A stretch of 6,724 nt of DNA from an uncultured Clostridia bacterium (GTDB lineage: Bacteria > Bacillota > Clostridia > Oscillospirales > UMGS1783), in NCBI GenBank assembly GCA_937892635.1, contig CALBKB010000026.1, positions 1 to 6,724 on the forward strand, given 5' to 3'. Under the pieces are notes generated by a model. It was not told the origin of the DNA and made no database searches. It worked only from the letters and a program-made list of their open reading frames with translations. Shown here in pieces: positions 1-4,945 of the stretch. The position numbers were made by a program, and so were the translations under genes. Every line of letters starts with the position of its first letter. Positions within the stretch are counted from its first letter, which is position 1.

Positions 1-2
1 TG

Positions 3-98
3 AGACCATTGATCGAGGATGAGACCATAGCGTTTAATAATGGTTTATATTTCATCACAAACCGCTTTTTCTCCCTTTGGCTTTCAAGACGTTATTAG
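3..98 (+). pseudogene. Possible C-terminal tail of a gene entering from the left (ATPase-like)
   Basis: An open frame runs from the left edge to a TAG at 96-98, giving 31 residues that end in FITNRFFSLWLSRRY. The pattern of an acidic stretch, then an aromatic N/D-R-F-F segment, then W-L resembles the C-terminal part of Bacteroidetes AAA-type ATPases of the COG1672 kind. That resemblance is from memory of the family and rests on about 15 residues. No start lies in the window, so if real it is the end of an upstream gene. It lies in the AT-rich stretch that does not match the clostridial genes further right. It could be chance coding. Confidence 0.25.
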
Positions 99-111
99 GT
101 GTCTTAGAAAT

Positions 112-142
112 TTTGAAAACTCGTTAATGTTGAGTAGTTTTA
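112..142 (+). promoter_or_regulatory. Possible Bacteroidetes-type promoter upstream of the lipoprotein leader
   Basis: TTTG at 112-115 is followed after exactly 19 bases by TAGTTTTA at 135-142. The Bacteroidetes primary sigma factor prefers TTTG, 19-21 bases, then TAnnTTTG, so only the last base of the -7 element differs. The lipoprotein start lies 33 bases downstream. Such short motifs arise by chance in AT-rich DNA. The support is the spacing together with the Bacteroidetes-like gene next to it. Confidence 0.35.
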
Positions 143-175
143 CAACCCTTATTGACACTGACAGATACCCGGAAT

Positions 176-292
176 ATGAAGAAGATTTATTTTGTTTTTG
201 CCGCACTGCTTGCGGTGGCATGTACTGAAAATGTCGTGACTGTCATACCTGAGCCTGTCTCGATGACCGTCGCCATCCAAGGACAGCCATAG
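176..292 (+). pseudogene. Orphan lipoprotein signal peptide (5' remnant of a secreted-protein gene)
   Basis: The ATG at 176 opens a 38-codon frame ending at TAG 290-292. Its first 16 residues, MKKIYFVFAALLAVAC, form a textbook lipoprotein leader: two lysines, a hydrophobic core, and a cysteine (residue 16) followed by T-E-N, as in many Bacteroidetes lipoproteins. The linker after it (VVTVIPEPVSMTV) is also typical. The frame closes before any folded domain. The next frame carries the C-terminal part of a phosphodiester glycosidase from about position 268, so the leader and that domain probably belonged to one gene whose middle is missing and whose frame is broken near 260-275. There is no Shine-Dalgarno site, which is normal in Bacteroidetes. 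The leader call is sound; the shared origin with the next fragment is inferred. Confidence 0.6.
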
Positions 293-567
293 GTACGGAT
301 GATTCCGGCAATATTTATCTGGTGGTCATAGATGGAAGATTCAAAGGGGCGGCTGATGGAGCCAGCATATATGAAACAGCATACATATGCCATCTTTTTG
401 GCATGACTGATGCAATCAATCTTGACGGTGGCGGTTCATCTGCATTGTGGACAAGCACAACGGGAGTGATTTCCCATCCTCGCGACAACAGAAGGTTTGA
501 CCATGAGGGAGAGCGGACGGTTCCGAACCTGTTCCGAGTCTCACCGCCACTCACACAGCACCCATGA
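268..567 (+). pseudogene. Phosphodiester glycosidase (NAGPA/DUF2233) C-terminal fragment
   Basis: Frame 1 from about 268 to the TGA at 565-567 reads HPRTAIG...VVIDGR, then GAS.YE.A, NLDGGGSSALW and RFDHEGERTVPN. These are the ordered conserved blocks of the C-terminal half of the NAGPA/DUF2233 family, which hydrolyses GlcNAc-phosphodiester bonds and in bacteria is usually secreted or a lipoprotein. The N-terminal half (roughly 150 residues or more) is absent. No usable start exists: an in-frame TGA lies at 250-252, and the first candidate, GTG 322, lies inside the domain. The last residues (PPLTQHP) do not look like the family, so the homology probably stops near 535-550, where thymidylate kinase sequence begins in another frame. 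The gene is broken at both ends and its product would be inactive. Family identity is confident; lineage (Bacteroidetes-like) is inferred. Confidence 0.8.
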
Positions 568-1048
568 GCGCTATGCCTATGCCGCCTCGCTGTTCTTTGC
601 CGCCGATCGCTATGCGTCTTATAAAACCGACTGGGGCAAGCCGCTGGCGGATGGCATGCATATGGTCTGCGATCGTTATGTGTCGTCCAATGCCATCCAT
701 CAATCGGTCAAGGTCGCCGAGACAGAGCGCCAAGACTTTTTTGATTGGGTCATGGATCTGGAATATGAGAAAATGGGTTTGCCTAAGCCTGATCTGACCA
801 TTTTTTTGGATGTGCCCGTCGATGTCGCGCTGGCCCTGATGGACAAGCGGTACGACGGCGATGCCACCAAAAAAGATATCCACGAGGCCGACCGTAACTA
901 TCTGCTCGCCTGTCACGAGGCCGCCGTGTCGGCCGCCGATCATTTTGGCTGGGTGCGTATCAACTGCGTCGAGAACGGCAGTCTGCTGCCGCCTTCGGTC
1001 ATTCATGAAAAGATTATGGCTTACGTCGAGCCTATCATAAAGGAGTAA
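566..1048 (+). pseudogene. tmk: Thymidylate kinase, 5'-truncated (P-loop missing)
   Basis: dTMP kinase makes dTDP from dTMP for DNA synthesis. Homology begins abruptly at YAYAASLFFAADRYASYK and continues through the DRY motif (CDRYVSSNAIHQ), the segment PDLTIFLDVPVDVAL, the lid-region RYDGDATKKDIHE and the C-terminal helix. This is about 160 of an expected 215-230 residues, of the Firmicutes-type subfamily. The N-terminal 60-70 residues with the Walker A loop (GxxGxGKST) are absent, and NAGPA-like sequence stands in their place. The frame stays open back to an ATG at 497, but residues before about 566 (ESHRHSHST) do not look like Tmk, so a protein made from 497 should not bind ATP. Downstream, the stop overlaps the ribosome site of the DJ-1 gene. 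Since tmk is normally essential, an intact copy elsewhere or a chimeric join here is more likely than true loss. Confidence 0.85.
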
Positions 1049-1054
1049 TCAGGC

Positions 1055-1594
1055 ATGATTTACGTGTTTTTAGCCAACGGCTTTGAAGAAATTGAGGCGC
1101 TCTCGGTCATTGATATTCTGCGTCGCGCCGAGCTTGACGTTACTACCGTCGGCGTGGGCGGCATTGAAATCACAGGCGCTCATGGCGTAACGCTCAAGGC
1201 CGACCTGCCTGCTGATGAAGCCGATTTTATCGACGTTGACCTGATGGTACTGCCCGGTGGACAGCCCGGTGCCGATAATCTCAGCCAAAGCGCCGACGTC
1301 CAACGTTGTATTGATCTGTGTCTGGAATATCAAGTGCCTATGGCCGCCATCTGCGCCGCCCCCATGGTCTTCGGCCGCAAGGGGCTGCTTGATGGTAAAA
1401 AAGCCACCTGCTACCCCGGTTGTGAAGAGGGAATGGGTCAGGCGATCATCACCGGCAAAGAAGTCGAGATCGACGGACTCTTTATCACCTCCAAAGGGCC
1501 TGCCACTGCGCAGATGTTTGCCTTTACTCTGGTTGGGCTTATGGTTGGTCGCGATAAGGTCGATGCGCTGTGCAAGGGGATGCTCTATTGCTAA
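1055..1594 (+). CDS. DJ-1/PfpI family protein (YajL/ThiJ-like)
   Basis: This 179-residue protein has the full length of the DJ-1 superfamily, a cytoplasmic class I glutamine-amidotransferase-like fold linked to protein deglycation, oxidative-stress response or chaperone activity. Visible are the N-terminal FLANGFEEIEA, with Glu14 in the place of the DJ-1 glutamate, the MVLPGGQPGA loop, and the nucleophile elbow AAICAAP with Cys100. ITSKGPATA and a C-terminal helix complete the domain. The ATG at 1055 follows AAAGGAG (1039-1045) by 9 bases, and that site overlaps the tmk stop, so the genes look co-transcribed. The stop lies inside the start region of the folate gene. The sequence does not show which reaction it performs, and the family's glyoxalase/deglycase activity is debated. 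Family assignment is firm. Confidence 0.93.
   Translation: MIYVFLANGFEEIEALSVIDILRRAELDVTTVGVGGIEITGAHGVTLKADLPADEADFIDVDLMVLPGGQPGADNLSQSADVQRCIDLCLEYQVPMAAICAAPMVFGRKGLLDGKKATCYPGCEEGMGQAIITGKEVEIDGLFITSKGPATAQMFAFTLVGLMVGRDKVDALCKGMLYC
1574..1579 (+). promoter_or_regulatory. Ribosome site deciding the TTG start of the cyclo-ligase
   Basis: AAGGGG lies inside the end of the DJ-1 gene, 8 bases before TTG 1588. The alternative GTG at 1570 has no purine-rich site at a usable distance, and it adds residues (QGDALL) that do not look like the family N-terminus. Starting at TTG gives M-L-N-A-K-Q-T-L-R, matching the usual K..LR opening. Confidence 0.55.
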
Positions 1595-2103
1595 ACGCTA
1601 AGCAAACCTTGCGCGAGCGGTTGCGCCGCCGATACCGCACGGTAACCCTCTGTGAGTTAAGTGATGCCGTACGTGACCTTGCGGTGTATCAAGAGGCCAA
1701 AACGGTGGCGCTTTACTATGCGCAGGGCTTTGAAGTGTCGGTCAACGACCTACTCAAAGATACCGATAAGTGTCTGCTCTTGCCCCGATGTGAGGCAACG
1801 GGCATGGTCTTTTGTCGCTATGACGGTCGTTTGGCACCCGATCGGTTCAGGATTCCCGCCCCAATCACTCGGCCATGGCAGGGTGAGATTGATCTGATGC
1901 TGGTACCGGCACTCGCCTTTGATAAGCAGGGCGGCCGATTGGGCCGCGGCGGTGGGTATTACGACCGCGCCTTGGCCAATTATAACGGCCCAACCGTGGG
2001 ACTTATCCGACAAGCCTTTTTACTTGACAGCGTTCCCTGTCAAGACCATGATCGCAAGGTCGGTCAGATTGTAACCGAAAAAGGAGTTTATACCTTTCTA
2101 TGA
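1588..2103 (+). CDS. fau: 5-formyltetrahydrofolate cyclo-ligase
   Basis: This enzyme (MTHFS, YgfA/Fau, B. subtilis YqgN) uses ATP to turn 5-formyl-THF into 5,10-methenyl-THF, returning a dead-end folate to one-carbon metabolism in the cytoplasm. The signature is at residues 110-127 from the TTG start: PALAFDKQGGRLGRGGGYYDR, the glycine-rich phosphate-binding loop with the final Y-D-R. The N-terminal KQTLRERL supplies the usual lysine/arginine, and the C-terminal HDRKVGQIVTEKGVY is also typical. The length, about 171 residues, is slightly short of the usual 180-190. The start overlaps the end of the DJ-1 gene by 7 bases, and the stop overlaps the next start by 4 bases (ATGA), so translational coupling is likely. 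Identity is firm; the exact start is less so, with GTG 1570 (177 residues) as the alternative. Confidence 0.92.
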   Translation: MLNAKQTLRERLRRRYRTVTLCELSDAVRDLAVYQEAKTVALYYAQGFEVSVNDLLKDTDKCLLLPRCEATGMVFCRYDGRLAPDRFRIPAPITRPWQGEIDLMLVPALAFDKQGGRLGRGGGYYDRALANYNGPTVGLIRQAFLLDSVPCQDHDRKVGQIVTEKGVYTFL

Positions 2104-2981
2104 AACGTAAGATCCTCGAACAAAAATCGGGCATCGTCGCCGTCGGCGTCTTTGTGGCGCTGATGGTCTTTGAATTTGTCGGCCCGTTGCTGCTGTCGGA
2201 GAAGGACGGGATGTACTATTATGTAGCTGCCCTCTTTTCGGCGGTATTACTGGTAGTTGCCTCGTTACTCATGGCGCGCATACATAAGCAGAAGGCCCGC
2301 GAATTTTTCGGCATGCGCCTGTTTCGACTTCGCTGGTTACCCATCACGTTGTGCGGGGCGGGAGCGGCCATGCTGGGCGCGGCGCTCATCAATCTGGGCT
2401 TGTCCAATATCGGCTTGCCTGAATGGTTGACGCCGCAGGTGCAAAATCCCTTCGCTTCGGGCGTATCCGATCCGCTGGCTCCCTTTTTGGCGCTGGCGCT
2501 TGTGCCTGCCATCTTTGAAGAGTTGTTTATCCACGGTGCGGCCATGCACGCTTTTCGCGATCGCGGTGAATGGCAAGCCGTCCTCTATACCTCGTTGATG
2601 TTCTCCATGCTACACGGCTCGCTTACCAATTTGTTCGGCACCTTTTTTGCTGCCGTCATCTACGGATATATGACCATCGTCTGCGGCTCGATCTATCCCG
2701 CCATGCTCGCGCACCTGCTCAATAACCTGCTCTCGGGCACCATCATCATGTATGGACAAAACTTCTTTAATATCGGCTATAACTCCTATTTCCTGTTTGC
2801 TGCAGCCATTGCATTTTTGGTCTGCGCCTTCTTCTATCTGGGTGCGCTGGAAAAATATTTCCGCCGCCATACCCTTACCAAACCCAATCGGGACGGGTTG
2901 GCCAAAGTCCCTGTCTTTGTCCCCATCTTTGCCTTGTTATGGGTTGCAAAAATCGTCTTGTCGATATATAATATTTTATAG
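2100..2981 (+). CDS. CPBP family intramembrane metalloprotease with altered EExxxR motif
   Basis: This 293-residue polytopic membrane protein has hydrophobic spans near residues 12-32, 40-58, 79-101, 126-139, 161-171, 181-215, 228-249 and 270-290. The CPBP (Abi/Rce1-like) motifs appear in order: FEELFIHG (Glu140-Glu141), FSMLH (Phe168, His172) and HLLNN (His205, Asn209). These glutamates and histidines form the catalytic site in family members that process peptides in the membrane. The usual arginine of EExxxR is His145 here. In bacteria such proteins are linked to bacteriocin immunity or peptide maturation, but no bacteriocin gene is visible nearby, so the substrate is unknown. The start ATG overlaps the cyclo-ligase stop. 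An AAGGAG lies 13 bases upstream, rather far, so coupling from the upstream gene probably helps. A strong terminator follows 7 bases after the stop, closing the operon. Confidence 0.88.
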   Translation: MKRKILEQKSGIVAVGVFVALMVFEFVGPLLLSEKDGMYYYVAALFSAVLLVVASLLMARIHKQKAREFFGMRLFRLRWLPITLCGAGAAMLGAALINLGLSNIGLPEWLTPQVQNPFASGVSDPLAPFLALALVPAIFEELFIHGAAMHAFRDRGEWQAVLYTSLMFSMLHGSLTNLFGTFFAAVIYGYMTIVCGSIYPAMLAHLLNNLLSGTIIMYGQNFFNIGYNSYFLFAAAIAFLVCAFFYLGALEKYFRRHTLTKPNRDGLAKVPVFVPIFALLWVAKIVLSIYNIL

Positions 2982-2988
2982 AGTCGGC

Positions 2989-3023
2989 AAGCGCCCCGCG
3001 CTTTTGACGCGGGGCGCTTTTTT
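2989..3023 (+). terminator. Rho-independent terminator closing the tmk-CPBP operon
   Basis: A perfect 12-bp stem, AAGCGCCCCGCG (2989-3000) with CGCGGGGCGCTT (3008-3019), has a 7-base loop CTTTTGA and a run of six T (3018-3023). The T run is only on the plus-strand side, so it ends the rightward operon. It also lies just beyond the stop of the leftward miniprotein gene, where it lacks a T tail. Confidence 0.95.
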
Positions 3024-3028
3024 ATGAC

Positions 3029-3154
3029 TTAGCAGCCGCAACCGCAGTTGCCGCGGCCGTGGTTGTTGCAGGCCAGGATCCACACCAAGAACAGAATGAT
3101 GATGATCCAGAGCCAGTCGTTTCCTTCGAACAGATTGCATAAGCAGTTATTCAT
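3029..3154 (-). CDS. 41-residue cysteine-rich single-span membrane miniprotein
   Basis: On the minus strand, ATG (3154-3152) opens a 41-codon frame ending at TAA (3031-3029). The product starts MNNCLCNLFEGNDW, has a hydrophobic helix near residues 14-28 (WLWIIIILFLVWILA) and ends CNNHGRGNCGCGC. Six cysteines flank the helix, two on the N side and four on the C side including a C-G-C-G-C tail. A good ribosome site, AAAGAGGTG, lies about 8 bases upstream. Similar tiny proteins with MNNCLC-like starts and Gly/Cys-rich tails occur as unnamed genes in Clostridia (from memory); none has a function I can state. The tail could bind a metal or form disulfides (inference). It is transcribed away from mltG, with which it shares a 72-base upstream spacer, and converges on the CPBP terminator. 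Coding is likely because frame, length, ribosome site and amphipathic layout all fit. Confidence 0.75.
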   Translation of the reverse strand: MNNCLCNLFEGNDWLWIIIILFLVWILACNNHGRGNCGCGC

Positions 3155-3175
3155 AGATGAGCACCTCTTTCTTAG

Positions 3176-3200
3176 TTTTCACTACCATACTATGTGAAAA
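3176..3200. promoter_or_regulatory. Operator-like inverted repeat in the divergent spacer
   Basis: TTTTCAC (3176-3182) and GTGAAAA (3194-3200) are perfect 7-base inverted arms around an 11-base spacer. The arms are 18 bases apart from start to start, suited to a dimeric repressor or activator contacting successive turns of the helix. The element lies in the 72 bases between the miniprotein start and the mltG start. Within it, CATACTATG (3186-3194) reads CATACTAT rightward and CATAGTAT leftward, either of which could serve as a -10 element. No convincing -35 is visible for either direction, and the regulator is unknown. Confidence 0.4.
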
Positions 3201-3214
3201 GAGAAATTTGGTGC

Positions 3215-3220
3215 AGGAGG
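3215..3220 (+). promoter_or_regulatory. mltG: Ribosome site deciding the mltG start
   Basis: AGGAGG stands 6 bases before ATG 3227. An in-frame GTG at 3194 would add 11 residues (MKREIWCRRFG) ahead of the Lys-rich signal anchor and would place this site inside the gene, so 3227 is preferred. Confidence 0.85.
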
Positions 3221-3226
3221 TTTGGT

Positions 3227-4228
3227 ATGAAAAAGAAAATAAGAATTTGGATAGCCCTCGCCGCCCTGCTTCTCATTGTGGCGGGTGCCGTGGGCTTTAT
3301 CATGGGCGAAATCGGCGGTATCTGGCGCGCACCTTCGCAGGTGCAGGTGGAGATTCCGCAAGGCGCAGGCGCTTCAATCATTGCCGATATCTTAAAAGAT
3401 AAGGGCGTTATTGGCAACAAGCTCATCTTCCGCCTCTATACCTACGGCAAGTCCTATGCCTTCCAATACGGCACCTTCACCCTTGATCCGTCCGGATCCT
3501 ATGCTGCGCTTATTGAAGATCTGGAACAATCGCAGGCTCGCCGCCAAACGGTGACGCTGACCGTGCCCGAAGGTACCGAGGTACGTGAAATTGTTGATAT
3601 GCTGGTGGCCTTGGAACTGGGCACGAAAGAGGAGATTAAGCAGATTATCAACACCTATCCCTTTGATTTCCCGCTTCTGGATCAGCTTCCTACGGATACC
3701 GAATATCGGCTGGAAGGCTATCTCTTCCCCGATACCTACGAGGTGTATACTGAGGCTACTGCCGAAAATATCGTATCCATCATCCAGCGCATGCTCAATA
3801 ACTTCCAAACCAAAACGTCTGCTCTGCAAGCCCAAGCGGGCGACAAGTGGCAGGATATCATCATCCTCGCTTCCATCATTGAGCGCGAAGGGCAGAAGGT
3901 CGACGAGCTGCCGCTGGTCTCCTCGGTCTTCCATAACCGTCTGGACCGCGGCATTAAATTAGAAAGTTGTGCCACCGTGCAGTATATTTTAGAAGAGCGC
4001 AAGCCCATTTTGTCTTGGGCGGATACCGAGATTGACAGTCCCTATAACACCTATATCCATCATGGGCTAACCCCCGGTCCTATTGCCAATCCGGGCTTGG
4101 CGGCTATGGAGGCAGCCATGAACCCTGCCACCAGCGATTATCTGTTCTTTGTCGCCAACAGCGACGGCAGCCATCGCTTCGGACGCACCTATCAGGAGCA
4201 TCTGAATAATATCGAGGCCGTGTCCTGA
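3227..4228 (+). CDS. mltG: Endolytic murein transglycosylase MltG (YceG-like)
   Basis: MltG is anchored in the cytoplasmic membrane and cuts nascent glycan strands inside the chain, leaving 1,6-anhydro ends and helping to set glycan length. From ATG 3227 the protein has 333 residues: a Lys-rich N-terminus and one membrane anchor (about 6-28), a LysM-like subdomain (about 38-105, VEIPQGAGASIIADILKD), then the YceG catalytic domain. ASIIEREGQ holds the expected catalytic Glu219, followed by SVFHNRLDRGIKLESCATVQY, SPYNTYIHHGLTPGPIANPG and the C-terminal YLFFVANSDGSHRFGRTYQEH. All family blocks are present and the length is normal. It is the first gene after the divergent spacer, and its stop overlaps the trmR start (TGATG). 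The same order, yrrL-yrrM-yrrN/O, occurs in B. subtilis. Confidence 0.96.
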   Translation: MKKKIRIWIALAALLLIVAGAVGFIMGEIGGIWRAPSQVQVEIPQGAGASIIADILKDKGVIGNKLIFRLYTYGKSYAFQYGTFTLDPSGSYAALIEDLEQSQARRQTVTLTVPEGTEVREIVDMLVALELGTKEEIKQIINTYPFDFPLLDQLPTDTEYRLEGYLFPDTYEVYTEATAENIVSIIQRMLNNFQTKTSALQAQAGDKWQDIIILASIIEREGQKVDELPLVSSVFHNRLDRGIKLESCATVQYILEERKPILSWADTEIDSPYNTYIHHGLTPGPIANPGLAAMEAAMNPATSDYLFFVANSDGSHRFGRTYQEHLNNIEAVS

Positions 4229-4945
4229 TGAAGGAGATTCAACAGCCCTATATCGGTCGGTTTATCGATGAGTTTTACCCGCCTCACGACGGTATGCTCG
4301 GTAGGCTGGAAGCGCAGGTGAGGGAAGAGGGACTTCCCGTTGCCCGCCGTGACGTTATCGCTCTGCTGGAACTGATATGCCAAACGATCAAACCCAAGCA
4401 GATCCTTGAAATCGGAACCTGCGTCGGCTTTTCGGCACTGTGCATGCGCGCCGCTTGTCCGCCCAACACTCGAATCACCACCGTGGATCGGTATGAGTAT
4501 ATGATCCGGCGTGCCAAGGAGAATTTTTCTGCCTTTGCCGCCGATAATATTACCCTGATCGAAGGTCAGGCAGGGGAGATCCTGCCGCAATGCCGGGGCT
4601 CGTACGATCTGATCTTTCTTGACGCGGCCAAGGCACAGTATCCCCGCTTATGCTGCCGGTAAATATTTCCATATATATTATCGTCGTAAGTGTTGGCCTT
4701 GCAATTGCGGTGGGCAAACATATGTTCGGCGGCAAGGATGTATATCCGTTTAACCTTGCAGCCCTCACAATGTGCTGTGCGGCGGTATCGTGGCCGGAGC
4801 ACCCTTGTCGAGCCGTCGGGATAAAACTACGGTAACCCGTATGAACGAATTTTTGGATATGGTGAAAAGTGACCCGCGCCTGAGCGCTCAGACCCTCTTA
4901 TCGGTCGGCGACGGGGTGGTGCTTTTCAGAAAGAAGGATCAATGA
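4228..4945 (+). pseudogene. trmR: tRNA 5-hydroxyuridine O-methyltransferase TrmR (YrrM), interrupted
   Basis: TrmR methylates 5-hydroxyuridine at tRNA position 34 to 5-methoxyuridine with S-adenosylmethionine. The N-terminal 139 residues (4228-4644, frame 1) are good: SAM motif I ILEIGTCVGFSAL, the acidic end of strand 2 (TTVDRYEYM), and LIFLDAAKAQYP with the metal-binding/catalytic Asp. The C-terminal 58 residues (about 4769-4942, frame 2) resume as NVLCGGIV..., RRDKTTVTRM and LLSVGDGVVLF, ending at a TGA that overlaps the trhP start. Between them, the expected 20 or so residues (family ...LLKPGGLLVSD) are replaced by about 125 bases of unrelated coding sequence in frame 3, and the Asp of the DN metal pair is lost (H-N instead). 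As written, translation stops at TAA 4660-4662 after 144 residues, so the product should be inactive. The paralogous catechol-type O-methyltransferases are the alternative identity; gene order favours TrmR. Confidence 0.85.
4644..4770 (+). pseudogene. RnfD/NqrB-like membrane segment embedded in trmR
   Basis: In frame 3 this stretch reads PLMLPVNISIYIIVVSVG, then LAIAVGKHMFGGKDVYPFNLAAL. A hydrophobic span followed by GKxxFGG......(Y)PFNxA is the pattern around the flavin-attachment region of RnfD/NqrB, membrane subunits of the ion-pumping Rnf and Na+-NQR complexes. Only about 40 of 300 or more residues are present, with no start or stop of its own kind, and the second half shows a Leu where the family usually has Pro (FNP). 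The edges are not exact: RnfD-like reading may extend a little past 4770, where the trmR frame resumes. There are no terminal inverted repeats, target duplications or transposase, so it is not a recognisable mobile element. The family call rests on the short motif and is moderately confident. Confidence 0.55.

Noticed and set aside
1..28. Direct repeat TGAGACCAT at 1-9 and 20-28
   Set aside because: There are only two 9-base copies, with no further unit and no associated gene. The window edge prevents judging a longer array.
152..180. TTGACA-N17-TATGAA, a good sigma-70-like promoter match
   Set aside because: The -10 would overlap the ATG of the lipoprotein leader, so a transcript could not carry that start. 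It is probably chance.
40..228. 62-codon plus-strand frame at the left end
   Set aside because: It overlaps the lipoprotein leader in another frame, has no domain or ribosome site, and its composition is not protein-like.
3392..3934. 180-codon minus-strand frame opposite mltG
   Set aside because: It is a shadow of mltG with no ribosome site or family motif.
4640..4780. Mobile element insertion in trmR
   Set aside because: There are no terminal inverted repeats, target-site duplication or transposase. The segment is part of another gene's coding sequence, and trmR bases are lost as well as gained.
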